Shown here one piece after another: positions 26,691 through 34,027 of a stretch of 64,000 nucleotides of DNA (position 1 is its first letter; the number at the start of each line of letters is the position of its first letter). A program made the translations under genes and the position numbers. Source of the stretch: Velthaea sp965214335 (GTDB lineage Bacteria > Vulcanimicrobiota > Vulcanimicrobiia > Vulcanimicrobiales > Vulcanimicrobiaceae); assembly GCA_965214335.1 (NCBI GenBank), contig CBDCBO010000012.1:62001-126000 (forward strand). The letters run 5' to 3'. Below the pieces are notes generated by a model. That model was not told the DNA's origin. It saw only the letters and a program-made list of their open reading frames with translations, and ran no database searches.

Positions 26691-27351
26691 AACCGTGAAC
26701 GGTCACAATCGGCGGCTCCAGCTTGCGGTCTTCCATCTTCAGGCGCAGCCGCCGCACGTGGACATCGACGGTGCGCTCGTCACCGCTGAAATCGAAGCCC
26801 CAGACGCGTTCGAGCAATGTGGCGCGTGATAACGCGATGCCGGGGTTGGAAGCCAGCTCGAGCAACAACGCAAATTCGCGCGGTTTTAATTCGAGGGCGA
26901 TGCCGTCGATGCGCACTTCACGGGCCGGCTCATCGATTTCGAGCCGGTCGAAGAGCAGCACCGCCGGCGCTGTTTGCAGCGGCATCCCGGCACGCCGCGC
27001 GATGGCCCGCACGCGAGCGATGACTTCACGCGGAGAAAACGGCTTGGTGACGTAGTCGTCGGCACCGATTTCTAAACCGACAACCCGATCGATTTCGTCG
27101 GCCCGCGCGGTGAGGACTAAAATCGGCAAATCGCGTCCTTCGCGCCGCAACGTCCGAATGACGTCGAACCCGTCGACCATCGGCAATCCGACGTCGAGGA
27201 TCAGCAAATCGGCGGCGGCGCGGGCGGCGCGCAATGCCGTCGGTCCGTCGGTCGCCTCAATACAGGTGAAGCCGGCCCGACCCAAGTGGTGCACGAGCAG
27301 TTCGCGAATCGGTCCTTCATCTTCAGCAACGACAATACGATTGAGCGACAT
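26665..27351 (-). CDS. OmpR/PhoB-family response regulator
   Basis: 228 residues. Receiver domain: IVVAEDEGPIRELLVHHL (acidic pair), LLILDVGLPMVDGFDVIRTL with the phosphoacceptor Asp, then TARADEIDRVVGLEIGADDY and VTKPFSPREV with the conserved Lys. The C-terminal winged helix has LELKPREFALLLELASNPGI and GDERTVDVHVRRLRLKME, which is the PhoB/OmpR DNA-binding signature. It is the first gene of a two-gene operon with the kinase. Targets are unknown; the PstS-like genes elsewhere in the window are one possibility but nothing links them directly. Confidence 0.93.
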   Translation of the reverse strand: MSLNRIVVAEDEGPIRELLVHHLGRAGFTCIEATDGPTALRAARAAADLLILDVGLPMVDGFDVIRTLRREGRDLPILVLTARADEIDRVVGLEIGADDYVTKPFSPREVIARVRAIARRAGMPLQTAPAVLLFDRLEIDEPAREVRIDGIALELKPREFALLLELASNPGIALSRATLLERVWGFDFSGDERTVDVHVRRLRLKMEDRKLEPPIVTVHGFGYKFARS

Positions 27352-27409
27352 GCCGGCGGGAGTGCCCGCTTACCGCACGGATGAGTTGCCGCCGGCTGCT
27401 CGCAGCGGG

Positions 27410-27853
27410 CTAACGCGCATCCTTCTGCACGATCGATTCGCCGTCGATAACCATTTTGCCGCGCTGATTCATGACGGTCGTCACGCAGCGCAAACGACGT
27501 TTGGCCGCAATGAGTTCGACGACTTCAACCCGCGCCGTCAAGGTGTCGCCGATGAAAACGGGGCGCAAAAACTGAACCGACTGAGCGACATACAAGCCAC
27601 CCGGACGCTGCAACAGTTGCGCATTGACCGTTGACAATAAACTCGCGCTGAGCATCCCGTGAGCGACGCGCCGGCCGAAACGGGTTGTTTTGGCATACTC
27701 TTCGTCGACGTGGAGGCCGTACGTGTCGCCGCTTACGGCCGCAAATAAAAGGATGTCGGCTTCGCTAATCGTTTTGCTGAACGTGGCACTGTCGCCTAGG
27801 GCGAATTCCTCGTAGGTCTTGATGCCGCTCAACGCGTCGACCGGTGATGGCAA
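27410..27853 (-). CDS. MaoC-like (R)-hydratase
   Basis: 147 residues, single hot-dog fold. ISEADILLFAAVSGDTYGLH then VDEEYAKTTRFGRRVAHGML is the hydratase-2 motif, with the catalytic Asp (SGD) and His (GLH) kept, while the usual Asn-Pro before Leu-His is Tyr-Gly. VQFLRPVFIGDTLTARVEVV is the typical C-terminal strand. Such enzymes hydrate (R)-enoyl-CoA or act as dehydratases in fatty-acid and PHA pathways. The altered motif makes the substrate uncertain. TTG 27853 is the start. The gene follows the GlcG-like gene by 6 bases. Confidence 0.83.
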   Translation of the reverse strand: MPSPVDALSGIKTYEEFALGDSATFSKTISEADILLFAAVSGDTYGLHVDEEYAKTTRFGRRVAHGMLSASLLSTVNAQLLQRPGGLYVAQSVQFLRPVFIGDTLTARVEVVELIAAKRRLRCVTTVMNQRGKMVIDGESIVQKDAR

Positions 27854-27859
27854 AAAAGC

Positions 27860-28285
27860 CTAGCCAAGTGCGGCAACACCCGCCCGCGCCACGCTAACGT
27901 CCTCATCAACGGTCCCCGAACTTACTCCAATGGCGCCGATCACTTGGCCGTCGCAGACGATGGGCAGGCCGCCGCCGATATTGGTCACGGAGTTATTCGA
28001 GGCCAGCGCAAGCCGGATACCCAGCGGCACGTCACCTGCCGTTTCGTCCGCCGTCGGGCGCCGGCGGGTCGCCGCGGAAATGGCCTTGGTCAGCGCGATG
28101 GAGATCGACCCGATCCTACCGCCGTCCATGCGAGCGAAGGCCAACAATGCGCCGCCCCGGTCGACAACGGCGATACACTGATCGACGCCGATCTCGGTTG
28201 CCTTGGTGGCGGCCGCTGCCACGACGGCTTGGGCGCCCGCCAGCGTCAGTCCAATCTGTTCGCGAACGATAAAGGCCGCTTCCAT
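27860..28285 (-). CDS. GlcG/HbpS (DUF336) family protein
   Basis: 141 residues from ATG 28285. LTLAGAQAVVAAAATKATEI, CIAVVDRGGALLAFARMDG, SISIALTKAISAATRR and NIGGGLPIVCDGQVIGAIGV followed by SSGTVDEDVSVARAGVAAL cover the whole GlcG/HbpS family pattern. Members include the heme-binding HbpS and subunits or neighbours of several catabolic systems; many have no known role. A longer start at 28333 adds 16 basic residues not seen in the family. It probably forms an operon with the MaoC-like gene. Confidence 0.85.
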   Translation of the reverse strand: MEAAFIVREQIGLTLAGAQAVVAAAATKATEIGVDQCIAVVDRGGALLAFARMDGGRIGSISIALTKAISAATRRRPTADETAGDVPLGIRLALASNNSVTNIGGGLPIVCDGQVIGAIGVSSGTVDEDVSVARAGVAALG

Positions 28286-28368
28286 ACGGCCCGAGTTGCC
28301 GTCGCGGCCGGGGCGAACCTTCACGCGCGGCAAGAGAGATTTCGCGCGCTATTTTCGTAGATAGCAGC

Positions 28369-29172
28369 GTGGTCGCCGCCGACGTATTATTTCGCCTCAC
28401 CGCAAATGCGGCCGCCGAGCAGTATCGGCGACCGCCGCCGTACCTGGCGTATCACACGCTGGCCGACGTCAATGTTCCGGCTTTGAAGAAACACAAAGTG
28501 GTCGAGCGCGCCGTCGAAACGCGCACGGCGGACGATTTTGCCGTGCTGCAAGACTTGCCCCACGGGCAACGCCAATACGGTCAGAGTTTCCCGCTCATTC
28601 CGACCTTCGATGCGCTATCCTATTTCCGGATCGATTACAGCGGGGCGCAACAGCGCAACCTCCTGGCGCACGTTACCACCTTTGGGCCGATCACCTTTGC
28701 CGCGCCGCACGCCACCACGCCCGGTATTGCGGTCGTCGCGACGACGCTGCGCAATTACTACGCCCGTTACGCCGATGACTCGACCGACGCGAAAGCGCAC
28801 TTGATCTTGGACCCGCTCAAGGCACTTACGCACGGCAATACATCCGACTTTTACATCCACGACGTCTTCGTCGATACAGCGACCAATCTGCCGACCCGCG
28901 TGACTTATACCGGACACGACGATATCGAGTTCACCGTTGACTATACAACGGTGGAAACGCATTGGCTGGTGAGCCACGTGTTCTATACGCGAACGTTTTT
29001 CGCGCCGTTCCACATCGGCCAGACCCGCTTCACCGTCGACGCTACCTTCGATCGGTTCGCTTTTCCCGCCGTACCGGCCGATTCGCGGTTGCTGGCGCCG
29101 CCGGTTCCGGCGCCCGATGGCGGTGCGCCGCCGGCTGCGCTGCCGAGCGCGGCGCCCGAGGCGACCCCGTAG
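28369..29172 (+). CDS. Unknown protein, paralogue of the protein at 5297-5881
   Basis: 267 residues, GTG start at 28369. No known family was recognised. Blocks PPYLAYHTLADVNVPALKKH, DFYIHDVFVDTATNLPTRVT, DDIEFTVDYTTVETHWLVSH and TRFTVDATFDRFAF suggest a beta-rich barrel or LolA-like fold. The C-terminal 30 residues are Pro/Ala-rich. The same order of blocks occurs in the shorter protein encoded at 5297-5881. There is no clear signal peptide with this start. It lies between the GlcG-like gene (divergent) and tRNA-Ser(CGA). Confidence 0.6.
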   Translation: MVAADVLFRLTANAAAEQYRRPPPYLAYHTLADVNVPALKKHKVVERAVETRTADDFAVLQDLPHGQRQYGQSFPLIPTFDALSYFRIDYSGAQQRNLLAHVTTFGPITFAAPHATTPGIAVVATTLRNYYARYADDSTDAKAHLILDPLKALTHGNTSDFYIHDVFVDTATNLPTRVTYTGHDDIEFTVDYTTVETHWLVSHVFYTRTFFAPFHIGQTRFTVDATFDRFAFPAVPADSRLLAPPVPAPDGGAPPAALPSAAPEATP

Positions 29173-29226
29173 CGCGAGGCCGAAAAAGGCCCCCTCGCGG
29201 CGCTCTAAGAATGACGGCTGTCGGCC

Positions 29227-29313
29227 GGAAAGGTGGCAGAGTGGCCGATTGCACCTGACTCGAAATCAGGAGAACCTTCACGGGTTCCGGGAGTTCGAAT
29301 CTCCCCCTTTCCT
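29227..29313 (+). tRNA. tRNA-Ser(CGA)
   Basis: Class II tRNA with acceptor GGAAAGG/CCTTTCC, anticodon arm CCTGA-CTCGAAA-TCAGG (anticodon CGA), a long variable arm (AACCTTCACGGGTT) and T loop TTCGAAT. The base at the discriminator position reads T rather than the usual G of tRNA-Ser. CCA is not encoded. Confidence 0.93.
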
Positions 29314-29375
29314 CGTTTAAAACGCCGGCGAGGCGGTCATCACGCGAGGCCGCCGTCGGTCTGAACGGACGAGCG

Positions 29376-29819
29376 TCACACCGGGTGCGGCAGCGGCGCG
29401 GTGAGGCCGCTACGGCCGGCTTGAAAGAAATCGCGCAACTGCCGCGCCGTCTGCGCTTCCAGCACGCCGGCCGTGACCCGAACGCGATGGTGTACCGCCA
29501 CCGAGTCAAAAACGTCGATCGCGCCGCCGGCCGCGCCGCCTTTCGGGTCGGCACAACCGTAGACCAATCGCTCGATGCGGGCGGCGACAATCGCGCCGGC
29601 GCACATCGGGCAGGGCTCCTTCGTTACATAAAGCGTGCCGCCGATACGCCAATTGCGGACGGCGCGGGCGGCGGCGCGAATGGCCAATATCTCGGCGTGC
29701 GCGGTCGGGTCGGGCCGCCGCTCTTTCTCGTTACACGCCTCGAACGTCTGACCGCCGACGACGAGCACCGCGCCGACCGGTACGTCACCGGCTGCAGCGG
29801 CGCGATTCGCCAAGACCAT
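29376..29819 (-). CDS. tadA: tRNA-specific adenosine deaminase
   Basis: 147 residues from ATG 29819. The zinc deaminase motifs are intact: DPTAHAEILAIRAAARAV (His ligand and catalytic Glu) and TKEPCPMCAGAIVAARIERL (two Cys ligands). LVYGCADPKGGAAGG and a C-terminal RDFF segment are typical of TadA. The enzyme converts A34 of tRNA-Arg(ACG) to inosine; that tRNA gene lies 760 bases upstream. The open frame runs back through tRNA-Arg(CCG), where DGRFVGRAM resembles the family's first helix, but no start codon exists between the tRNA and ATG 29819. Confidence 0.88.
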   Translation of the reverse strand: MVLANRAAAAGDVPVGAVLVVGGQTFEACNEKERRPDPTAHAEILAIRAAARAVRNWRIGGTLYVTKEPCPMCAGAIVAARIERLVYGCADPKGGAAGGAIDVFDSVAVHHRVRVTAGVLEAQTARQLRDFFQAGRSGLTAPLPHPV

Positions 29820-29853
29820 GGCGCGCCCAACAAAGCGCCCGTCATCGGAATCG

Positions 29854-29927
29854 TGCTCCCGGCCCGGCTCGAACGGGCAACCCCCGCCTTCGGAGGGCGG
29901 TACTCTATCCAATTGAGCTACGGGAGC
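29854..29927 (-). tRNA. tRNA-Arg(CCG)
   Basis: Acceptor GCTCCCG/CGGGAGC, D arm GCTCAATTGGATAGAGT, anticodon arm CCGCC-CTCCGAA-GGCGG (anticodon CCG), T arm GCCCG-TTCGAGC-CGGGC, discriminator A. CCA is not encoded. It is 34 bases from the tadA start and on the same strand. Confidence 0.95.
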
Positions 29928-29954
29928 ATGGGACGCGAAGCCGCGGAGAGCCGG

Positions 29955-30200
29955 TTACGATCCCTTCTCTTCGCCCGGAACCGGCGCCGAAGACGTCGGA
30001 ATGTGCTTGAAGAGGTCGAGCTTATGATCGACTAAGCCGCGATAGAATTTGCGCACGCAATCGGGATGGCCAAAAAAGTAGGTCCGCGCATATGCGAGAT
30101 CGTCGCCCGAACTATCCGGAACGTAGTGCGAGATCTCAATTTCTTCCATCTGACCCCGGTCGACCGGGTGGGGACAGAAATCGCACGGGATCGTCGACAT
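29955..30200 (-). CDS. Small zinc-binding-like protein of unknown function
   Basis: 81 residues from ATG 30200, chosen because GAGG lies 8 bases upstream and because the preceding 67 codons look non-coding. IPCDFCPHPVDRGQ carries a CxxC pair and GHPDCVRKFY offers a His and Cys, so one zinc ion could be bound by Cys-Cys-His-Cys. The C-terminus is low-complexity. I do not recognise the family. It lies among tRNA genes, 27 bases from the 5' end of tRNA-Arg(CCG). Confidence 0.6.
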   Translation of the reverse strand: MSTIPCDFCPHPVDRGQMEEIEISHYVPDSSGDDLAYARTYFFGHPDCVRKFYRGLVDHKLDLFKHIPTSSAPVPGEEKGS

Positions 30201-30229
30201 CGCTATAACCTCACGGGATAAATTGCCGG

Positions 30230-30322
30230 ATGAATGCTTCCGACCCGTCTGGCATGACCCCGGAAGCCGGAGCCAAGATGCACTCCAGGCGATGTCCGTA
30301 CTGCGGCAAACCCACAAATTAG
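30230..30322 (+). CDS. Possible 30-residue peptide with a CxxC knuckle
   Basis: An ATG-to-TAG frame of 30 codons ends in RRCPYCGKPTN, a zinc-knuckle half motif. It is divergent from the small zinc-binding-like gene at 29955-30200 and starts 30 bases from it. No convincing ribosome-binding site precedes the ATG (only GCCGG). It may be a genuine micro-protein, the remnant tail of a zinc-ribbon gene, or chance. Confidence 0.25.
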   Translation: MNASDPSGMTPEAGAKMHSRRCPYCGKPTN

Positions 30323-30411
30323 CGTCGGCGTGCGTCGAGCCCTTCGCAACGCTCCGCCGCGAGTAGCGAACCGGACATGCGCCGCACGGCCCGTCCGACA
30401 AACGCCAAATA

Positions 30412-30483
30412 TGACTCGGGTAGGATTTGAACCTACGACCTAGGGCTTATGAGTCCCCCGCTCTACCACTGAGCTACCGAGCC
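30412..30483 (-). tRNA. tRNA-Met(CAT)
   Basis: Acceptor GGCTCGG/CCGAGTC with one G-T pair, D arm GCTCAGTGGTAGAGC, anticodon loop CTCATAA (anticodon CAT), T arm GTAGG-TTCAAAT-CCTAC, discriminator A. It resembles elongator tRNA-Met. The last pair of the anticodon stem is an A-G mismatch (GGGGA / GCCCT). A lysidine-type tRNA-Ile(CAT) cannot be fully excluded. Confidence 0.88.
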
Positions 30484-30578
30484 ATCCGGTTGGCCAACGC
30501 TAGGCGCCGCAGATCCGGTCGCCCGCGCGGCTGACTCCACCTGGGCACGTAAATCGCAAGCGCGCCGCGTGGGCAAAA

Positions 30579-30652
30579 TGCGGTCGGAGGGACTCGAACC
30601 CCCAACCTACAAGTTCGTAGCCTGTTGCTCTATCCAATTGAGCTACGACCGC
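30579..30652 (-). tRNA. tRNA-Arg(ACG)
   Basis: Acceptor GCGGTCG/CGACCGC, D arm GCTCAATTGGATAGAGC, anticodon arm ACAGG-CTACGAA-CTTGT (anticodon ACG), T arm GGGGG-TTCGAGT-CCCTC, discriminator A. This is the tRNA whose A34 is edited to inosine by TadA, whose gene is downstream on the same strand. Confidence 0.95.
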
Positions 30653-30742
30653 ATCGTTGATCGCGCGTCCCGAGCCGGCGACCTCGCTTGTTACAACGCC
30701 TTGGTGACGTTCCCTGCACGGCCGGCGCCCGGCTGATCGACC

Positions 30743-30831
30743 AGGAGAGAGAGGGATTCGAACCCTCGATACGGTGTTATCCGTATAACGATTTAGCAAA
30801 CCGTCGCCTTCAGCCGCTCGGCCATCTCTCC
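30743..30831 (-). tRNA. tRNA-Ser(GCT)
   Basis: Class II tRNA with acceptor GGAGAGA/TCTCTCC, anticodon arm ACGGT-TTGCTAA-ATCGT (anticodon GCT), a long variable arm (TACGGATAACACCGTA) and T arm GAGGG-TTCGAAT-CCCTC. The discriminator position reads T, as in the Ser(CGA) gene, not G. CCA is not encoded. Confidence 0.94.
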
Positions 30832-30844
30832 ACGTAGTTCGGGT

Positions 30845-31999
30845 TTATTCGCCCGGTTTTCCGGTGCCTGCCGGACAATAGCCGACGCGCGCGATGCGGT
30901 CGATCCGCGCGGCAATCGTCGCGGCCGCGTTCGGGGTTCGCAGTGCGGCCGCAGCATCGCGCAGCCGCGCGGCCCGGGCCGGGTCATCGAGTACCGCCGC
31001 GACGGCGGCCGCGATGTCGGCTTGCCGCGCCGGCCGCAGTGCGGCTCCGCTGTGCGCGAGGTATCGCGCGTTACGCTCTTCCTGCCCGGGCAACGGCGTC
31101 ACCAGGATCAACGGCAGTTCGGCGCTGAGCGCTTCGGACGTCGTGAGCCCGCCGGGTTTGGTCAACAGCACGTCACTGGCAAGCATGTAGTCGACGACGT
31201 TGTCGACAAAGCCGACGACGCGCGTTTCGTATGGATATTTCTTCGCCGCCGCACGGACGCTACGCACGAGCCGGGCATTACGCCCGCCGATTACGACCAC
31301 GGTAAGGTTCGGGCCCAAGGCGGCCAAGGCGCGCGTCGTGGTCCAAACGGGACCCATCCCCAAACCTCCGCCCATGACCAGAACGACCGGACGATCGATG
31401 GGTAGCCCGAGGAACTTCCGGATGGCGTCACGCGACCGCGACCGGTCGGCAAAGCGCATGTCGACGGGGATACCGTCGACTCGGATACGTTCGGGTTCGA
31501 TCCCCCGCTCGATCAGCGCAACACGCATTTCCGGCGTGGCGACGGCATACGCGTCGACGTTCTTATAGATCCAAAACGGATGAACGACGAAGTCGGTAAT
31601 CACGCCGACGACCGGTAACGCCGGATCGTAGAGTCGTTTGTACGCCGACATCGCGTTGCACGAAAACGCATGCGTGCAAACGACGACGCTCGGCTTCATC
31701 CGGGTGATGAGCGCTTGCAGGTTGCGTGCGGTAAATTCGGCGGCCCAAACGCGAAAGCCACCGGCCTGCTTGACGCGCTCGGCGCGATCGTAGATGTAGC
31801 CGTAGACGTGCGGAACGGTGCGGACCATTCCGATATATCCGTCACTGACGACTTTGGAAAAGAACGATGCCGCATAGCGATACGAGTCGACCGTTTCGCC
31901 CGGAATACCGCGTATGGCGAGTTCCGCCCGGATGGCGTCGGCAGCCGCCGTATGACCGACGCCGACTCGAGCCGACAAGAACAGAACCGGATCTACCAA
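30845..31999 (-). CDS. MGDG synthase-like glycosyltransferase (GT28, UgtP/MurG fold)
   Basis: 384 residues. PVLFLSARVGVGHTAAADAI is the N-terminal signature of monogalactosyldiacylglycerol synthase and UgtP-type diacylglycerol glycosyltransferases. KPSVVVCTHAFSCNAMSAYK and GVITDFVVHPFW follow. The C-terminal nucleotide-sugar domain has VLVMGGGLGMGPV and ASDVLLTKPGGLTTSEALSA then LPLILVTPLPGQEERNA, the donor-binding GGLTT.EA and PGQE motifs. The likely role is glycolipid synthesis at the inner leaflet of the membrane. The start is TTG 31999, without a strong ribosome-binding site. Confidence 0.88.
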   Translation of the reverse strand: MVDPVLFLSARVGVGHTAAADAIRAELAIRGIPGETVDSYRYAASFFSKVVSDGYIGMVRTVPHVYGYIYDRAERVKQAGGFRVWAAEFTARNLQALITRMKPSVVVCTHAFSCNAMSAYKRLYDPALPVVGVITDFVVHPFWIYKNVDAYAVATPEMRVALIERGIEPERIRVDGIPVDMRFADRSRSRDAIRKFLGLPIDRPVVLVMGGGLGMGPVWTTTRALAALGPNLTVVVIGGRNARLVRSVRAAAKKYPYETRVVGFVDNVVDYMLASDVLLTKPGGLTTSEALSAELPLILVTPLPGQEERNARYLAHSGAALRPARQADIAAAVAAVLDDPARAARLRDAAAALRTPNAAATIAARIDRIARVGYCPAGTGKPGE

Positions 32000-32040
32000 C
32001 GAGACGGCGCGCTATTCCCGCCGAGGAACGAGCGTCGGCG

Positions 32041-32334
32041 TCACTTGTCCGTCTCGGAACTCGACTCGTCGGCCAACACGAAAAAATCGTCCAGTATCTC
32101 TTGCGCCAGTTCGTTGTCGTCGAGCAGCGTTCCAACGGCGTCGGTAACGACGAACTCGTCCGCTGCTTCGCTATAGCACACCGCGAAAGCGTTATTCTCG
32201 TCGTCTTCAACAAGTCCGACAACCTCGAATTCAAGTTGCTTGCCGTCGGTCGTCTCGATAACCAATACGTCGCGCAACTCGAGCAGGCCGTCTTCGCCGG
32301 CGTCGGGCTCCGGCCGGCCGTTCGGTGGTTCGAT
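32041..32334 (-). CDS. DUF1292-like small acidic protein, probable AUC start
   Basis: 97 residues if translation starts at ATC 32334. LELRDVLVIETTDGKQLEFE then VVGLVEDDENNAFAVCYSEA and VTDAVGTLLDDNELAQEILD resemble DUF1292 proteins (about 90 acidic residues, function unknown). A strong AGGAGG (32345-32350) stands 10 bases before the ATC. Upstream in frame, the translation looks non-coding; TTG 32415, 4 bases after an AGGAG, is the best conventional alternative and would add 27 residues. It lies 126 bases after the GT39-like gene. Confidence 0.7.
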   Translation of the reverse strand: MEPPNGRPEPDAGEDGLLELRDVLVIETTDGKQLEFEVVGLVEDDENNAFAVCYSEAADEFVVTDAVGTLLDDNELAQEILDDFFVLADESSSETDK

Positions 32335-32460
32335 AGTGGTCTTTCCTCCTGGGCAGATCCAAACTGCAGCGGCGCTAGCGGGGCCGAAGTACGATGTTCC
32401 GGAGGGAAGCGTCAAAACGCTCCTGGCCGGGGCCCAAAGTGCGCCCCCAACGGAACACAC

Positions 32461-34014
32461 CTACACGTAGCGGCGAAGTTGCGGCCAGAAGCGCGCGAGC
32501 GGCATTCGCGGCTGCCGGCAGATATAAATCGGCAAATTGTTGCTCTGGGGCAGCACGTAGATCGAACGGTACGTACCGACTCGTTCGATCGAGCCGAATT
32601 CGCGGGCCAGCACGGCTCGTTCAACCCCCACGGCGACAACGGCTGCATGTTCGCCGCGCGGTCCCCACACGTAATATTGGTTGTGGCCGCTGATCGCCGG
32701 CGGCAGCCGATCGCGCCGGCCCAGAAAATCGAGCGCGGCAGCCTGCCCGTAATCGCCCGTTAGTACCGCCGCCGACTCACGTTCGCGCGGCGATAAGCGA
32801 GCGGCGGCGGCGCCGATGCTGGACTCAAGCTCGGCCCAGCCGAGTTGGTCGGCGAATTGCTGCGGCACCAGCCCAACCGGACGATGTTCCATTTTTACGG
32901 CCCGCACGTCGAGGGCGTGTTGGTATTTTAGAAACAGCGGCAGCGGCAACGCCGGCGTGGCCAGCGGCATGATGGCCAATCCGGCCACCGCGATCGCTCC
33001 GGCTGAGGCGACGCGCAGCCCGAAGCGGCGTTGGGTGGCCGCTTCGAGCGCGCCGCAACCCGCAGCTATGAACGCCGGATAAATCGGTGCGACGTAATAC
33101 ACTTTACCGTGCAAGAGCAATTGCAGGCCGACGAAAATCGCGTAGGCGAAAGCGAATCCAGCGTAGTGCGGCGCACGCGTGAGGCGCCACAAACCCGCGA
33201 GCCAGAGCGGGGCGCAGAACGGGTTCATCAGCGGCAACTGCTCGAGTAGAAATAGGCCCGGCGAAAGCGGTTCATTTTTGAATGCCGCGGCATTTCGCAG
33301 CACCTCCAACTGTGGCCAGCCATACGCTGCTTGCCAGATCAGGTTCGGAGTGGCGACGAGCGCCGCGAGTGTGCCGGCAACGGCAAGTCCGGGCACCCAT
33401 ACGCTACGCCTCGCCGGCGACAGCAGCAATCCGGTTAGCAGCGCGAATGCGTAGAGGCCCATCGACCACTTGTTGAGCACGCCGATGCCGACGAGCAGGC
33501 CGATTGCCGGCCAACGCCAGCGGCGCGGGCCGTCGAGCTGGTCGAAGACCAGCAAACTCAGAGCGAGCCAGAGCAGCGGCTCGAAAGCATTCATCGTCAG
33601 CAGACTGCCGACGGCCAGGTCAAAGGGCGCCAAGGCGACGCCGAGCATCGCCAGCGCCGCGGCGTATGTGCCGCCGCCGAGCCGGCCCGCCGCATAGCCG
33701 GTCAGACCGACGAGCGCGCCGGCGGCCAACGCCGGTACGATTCGCAGTGCCGCCAGCGAGTCGCCGAAGACGTGCCGACAGACGGCAACGACGAGTGCGA
33801 TCAGTGGCGGCTGATCGACGTACCCCCACGCCAAGTGGTTGGCACACGCGATGAAATACAACTCGTCGCGCTGATAGCCGTAAAGCCCGCTCACACCGGT
33901 ATGCAGCGCAATCGTAAGCAGCGCGCCGGCCCACATGACGATTGCGGACGGTGCGATCGCCCGCGTGCTTCTGACAAGATGAACCTGCCGTTGGGCGAGC
34001 GCCGCGTCGCGCAT
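32461..34014 (-). CDS. GT39/ArnT-like membrane glycosyltransferase
   Basis: 517 residues with about ten membrane helices in the first 370. GLYGYQRDELYFIACANHL carries the Arg/Asp-Glu of the first periplasmic loop, where GT39/GT83 enzymes have the catalytic acidic residue. AWGYVDQPPLIALV, VGIGVLNKWSMGLY and LLHGKVYYVAPIYPAFIAAG follow in family order, with a soluble C-terminal domain. Such enzymes move a sugar from a polyprenyl carrier to protein or lipid on the periplasmic side. ATG 34014 has AGGAG about 10 bases upstream. It is 13 bases downstream of the methyltransferase gene. Confidence 0.85.
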   Translation of the reverse strand: MRDAALAQRQVHLVRSTRAIAPSAIVMWAGALLTIALHTGVSGLYGYQRDELYFIACANHLAWGYVDQPPLIALVVAVCRHVFGDSLAALRIVPALAAGALVGLTGYAAGRLGGGTYAAALAMLGVALAPFDLAVGSLLTMNAFEPLLWLALSLLVFDQLDGPRRWRWPAIGLLVGIGVLNKWSMGLYAFALLTGLLLSPARRSVWVPGLAVAGTLAALVATPNLIWQAAYGWPQLEVLRNAAAFKNEPLSPGLFLLEQLPLMNPFCAPLWLAGLWRLTRAPHYAGFAFAYAIFVGLQLLLHGKVYYVAPIYPAFIAAGCGALEAATQRRFGLRVASAGAIAVAGLAIMPLATPALPLPLFLKYQHALDVRAVKMEHRPVGLVPQQFADQLGWAELESSIGAAAARLSPRERESAAVLTGDYGQAAALDFLGRRDRLPPAISGHNQYYVWGPRGEHAAVVAVGVERAVLAREFGSIERVGTYRSIYVLPQSNNLPIYICRQPRMPLARFWPQLRRYV

Positions 34015-34027
34015 CGCTGCAAAGCTC

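Noticed and set aside
30500..30799. 99-codon minus-strand frame
   Set aside because: It covers tRNA-Arg(ACG) and part of tRNA-Ser(GCT), and the translation is a by-product of tRNA sequence.
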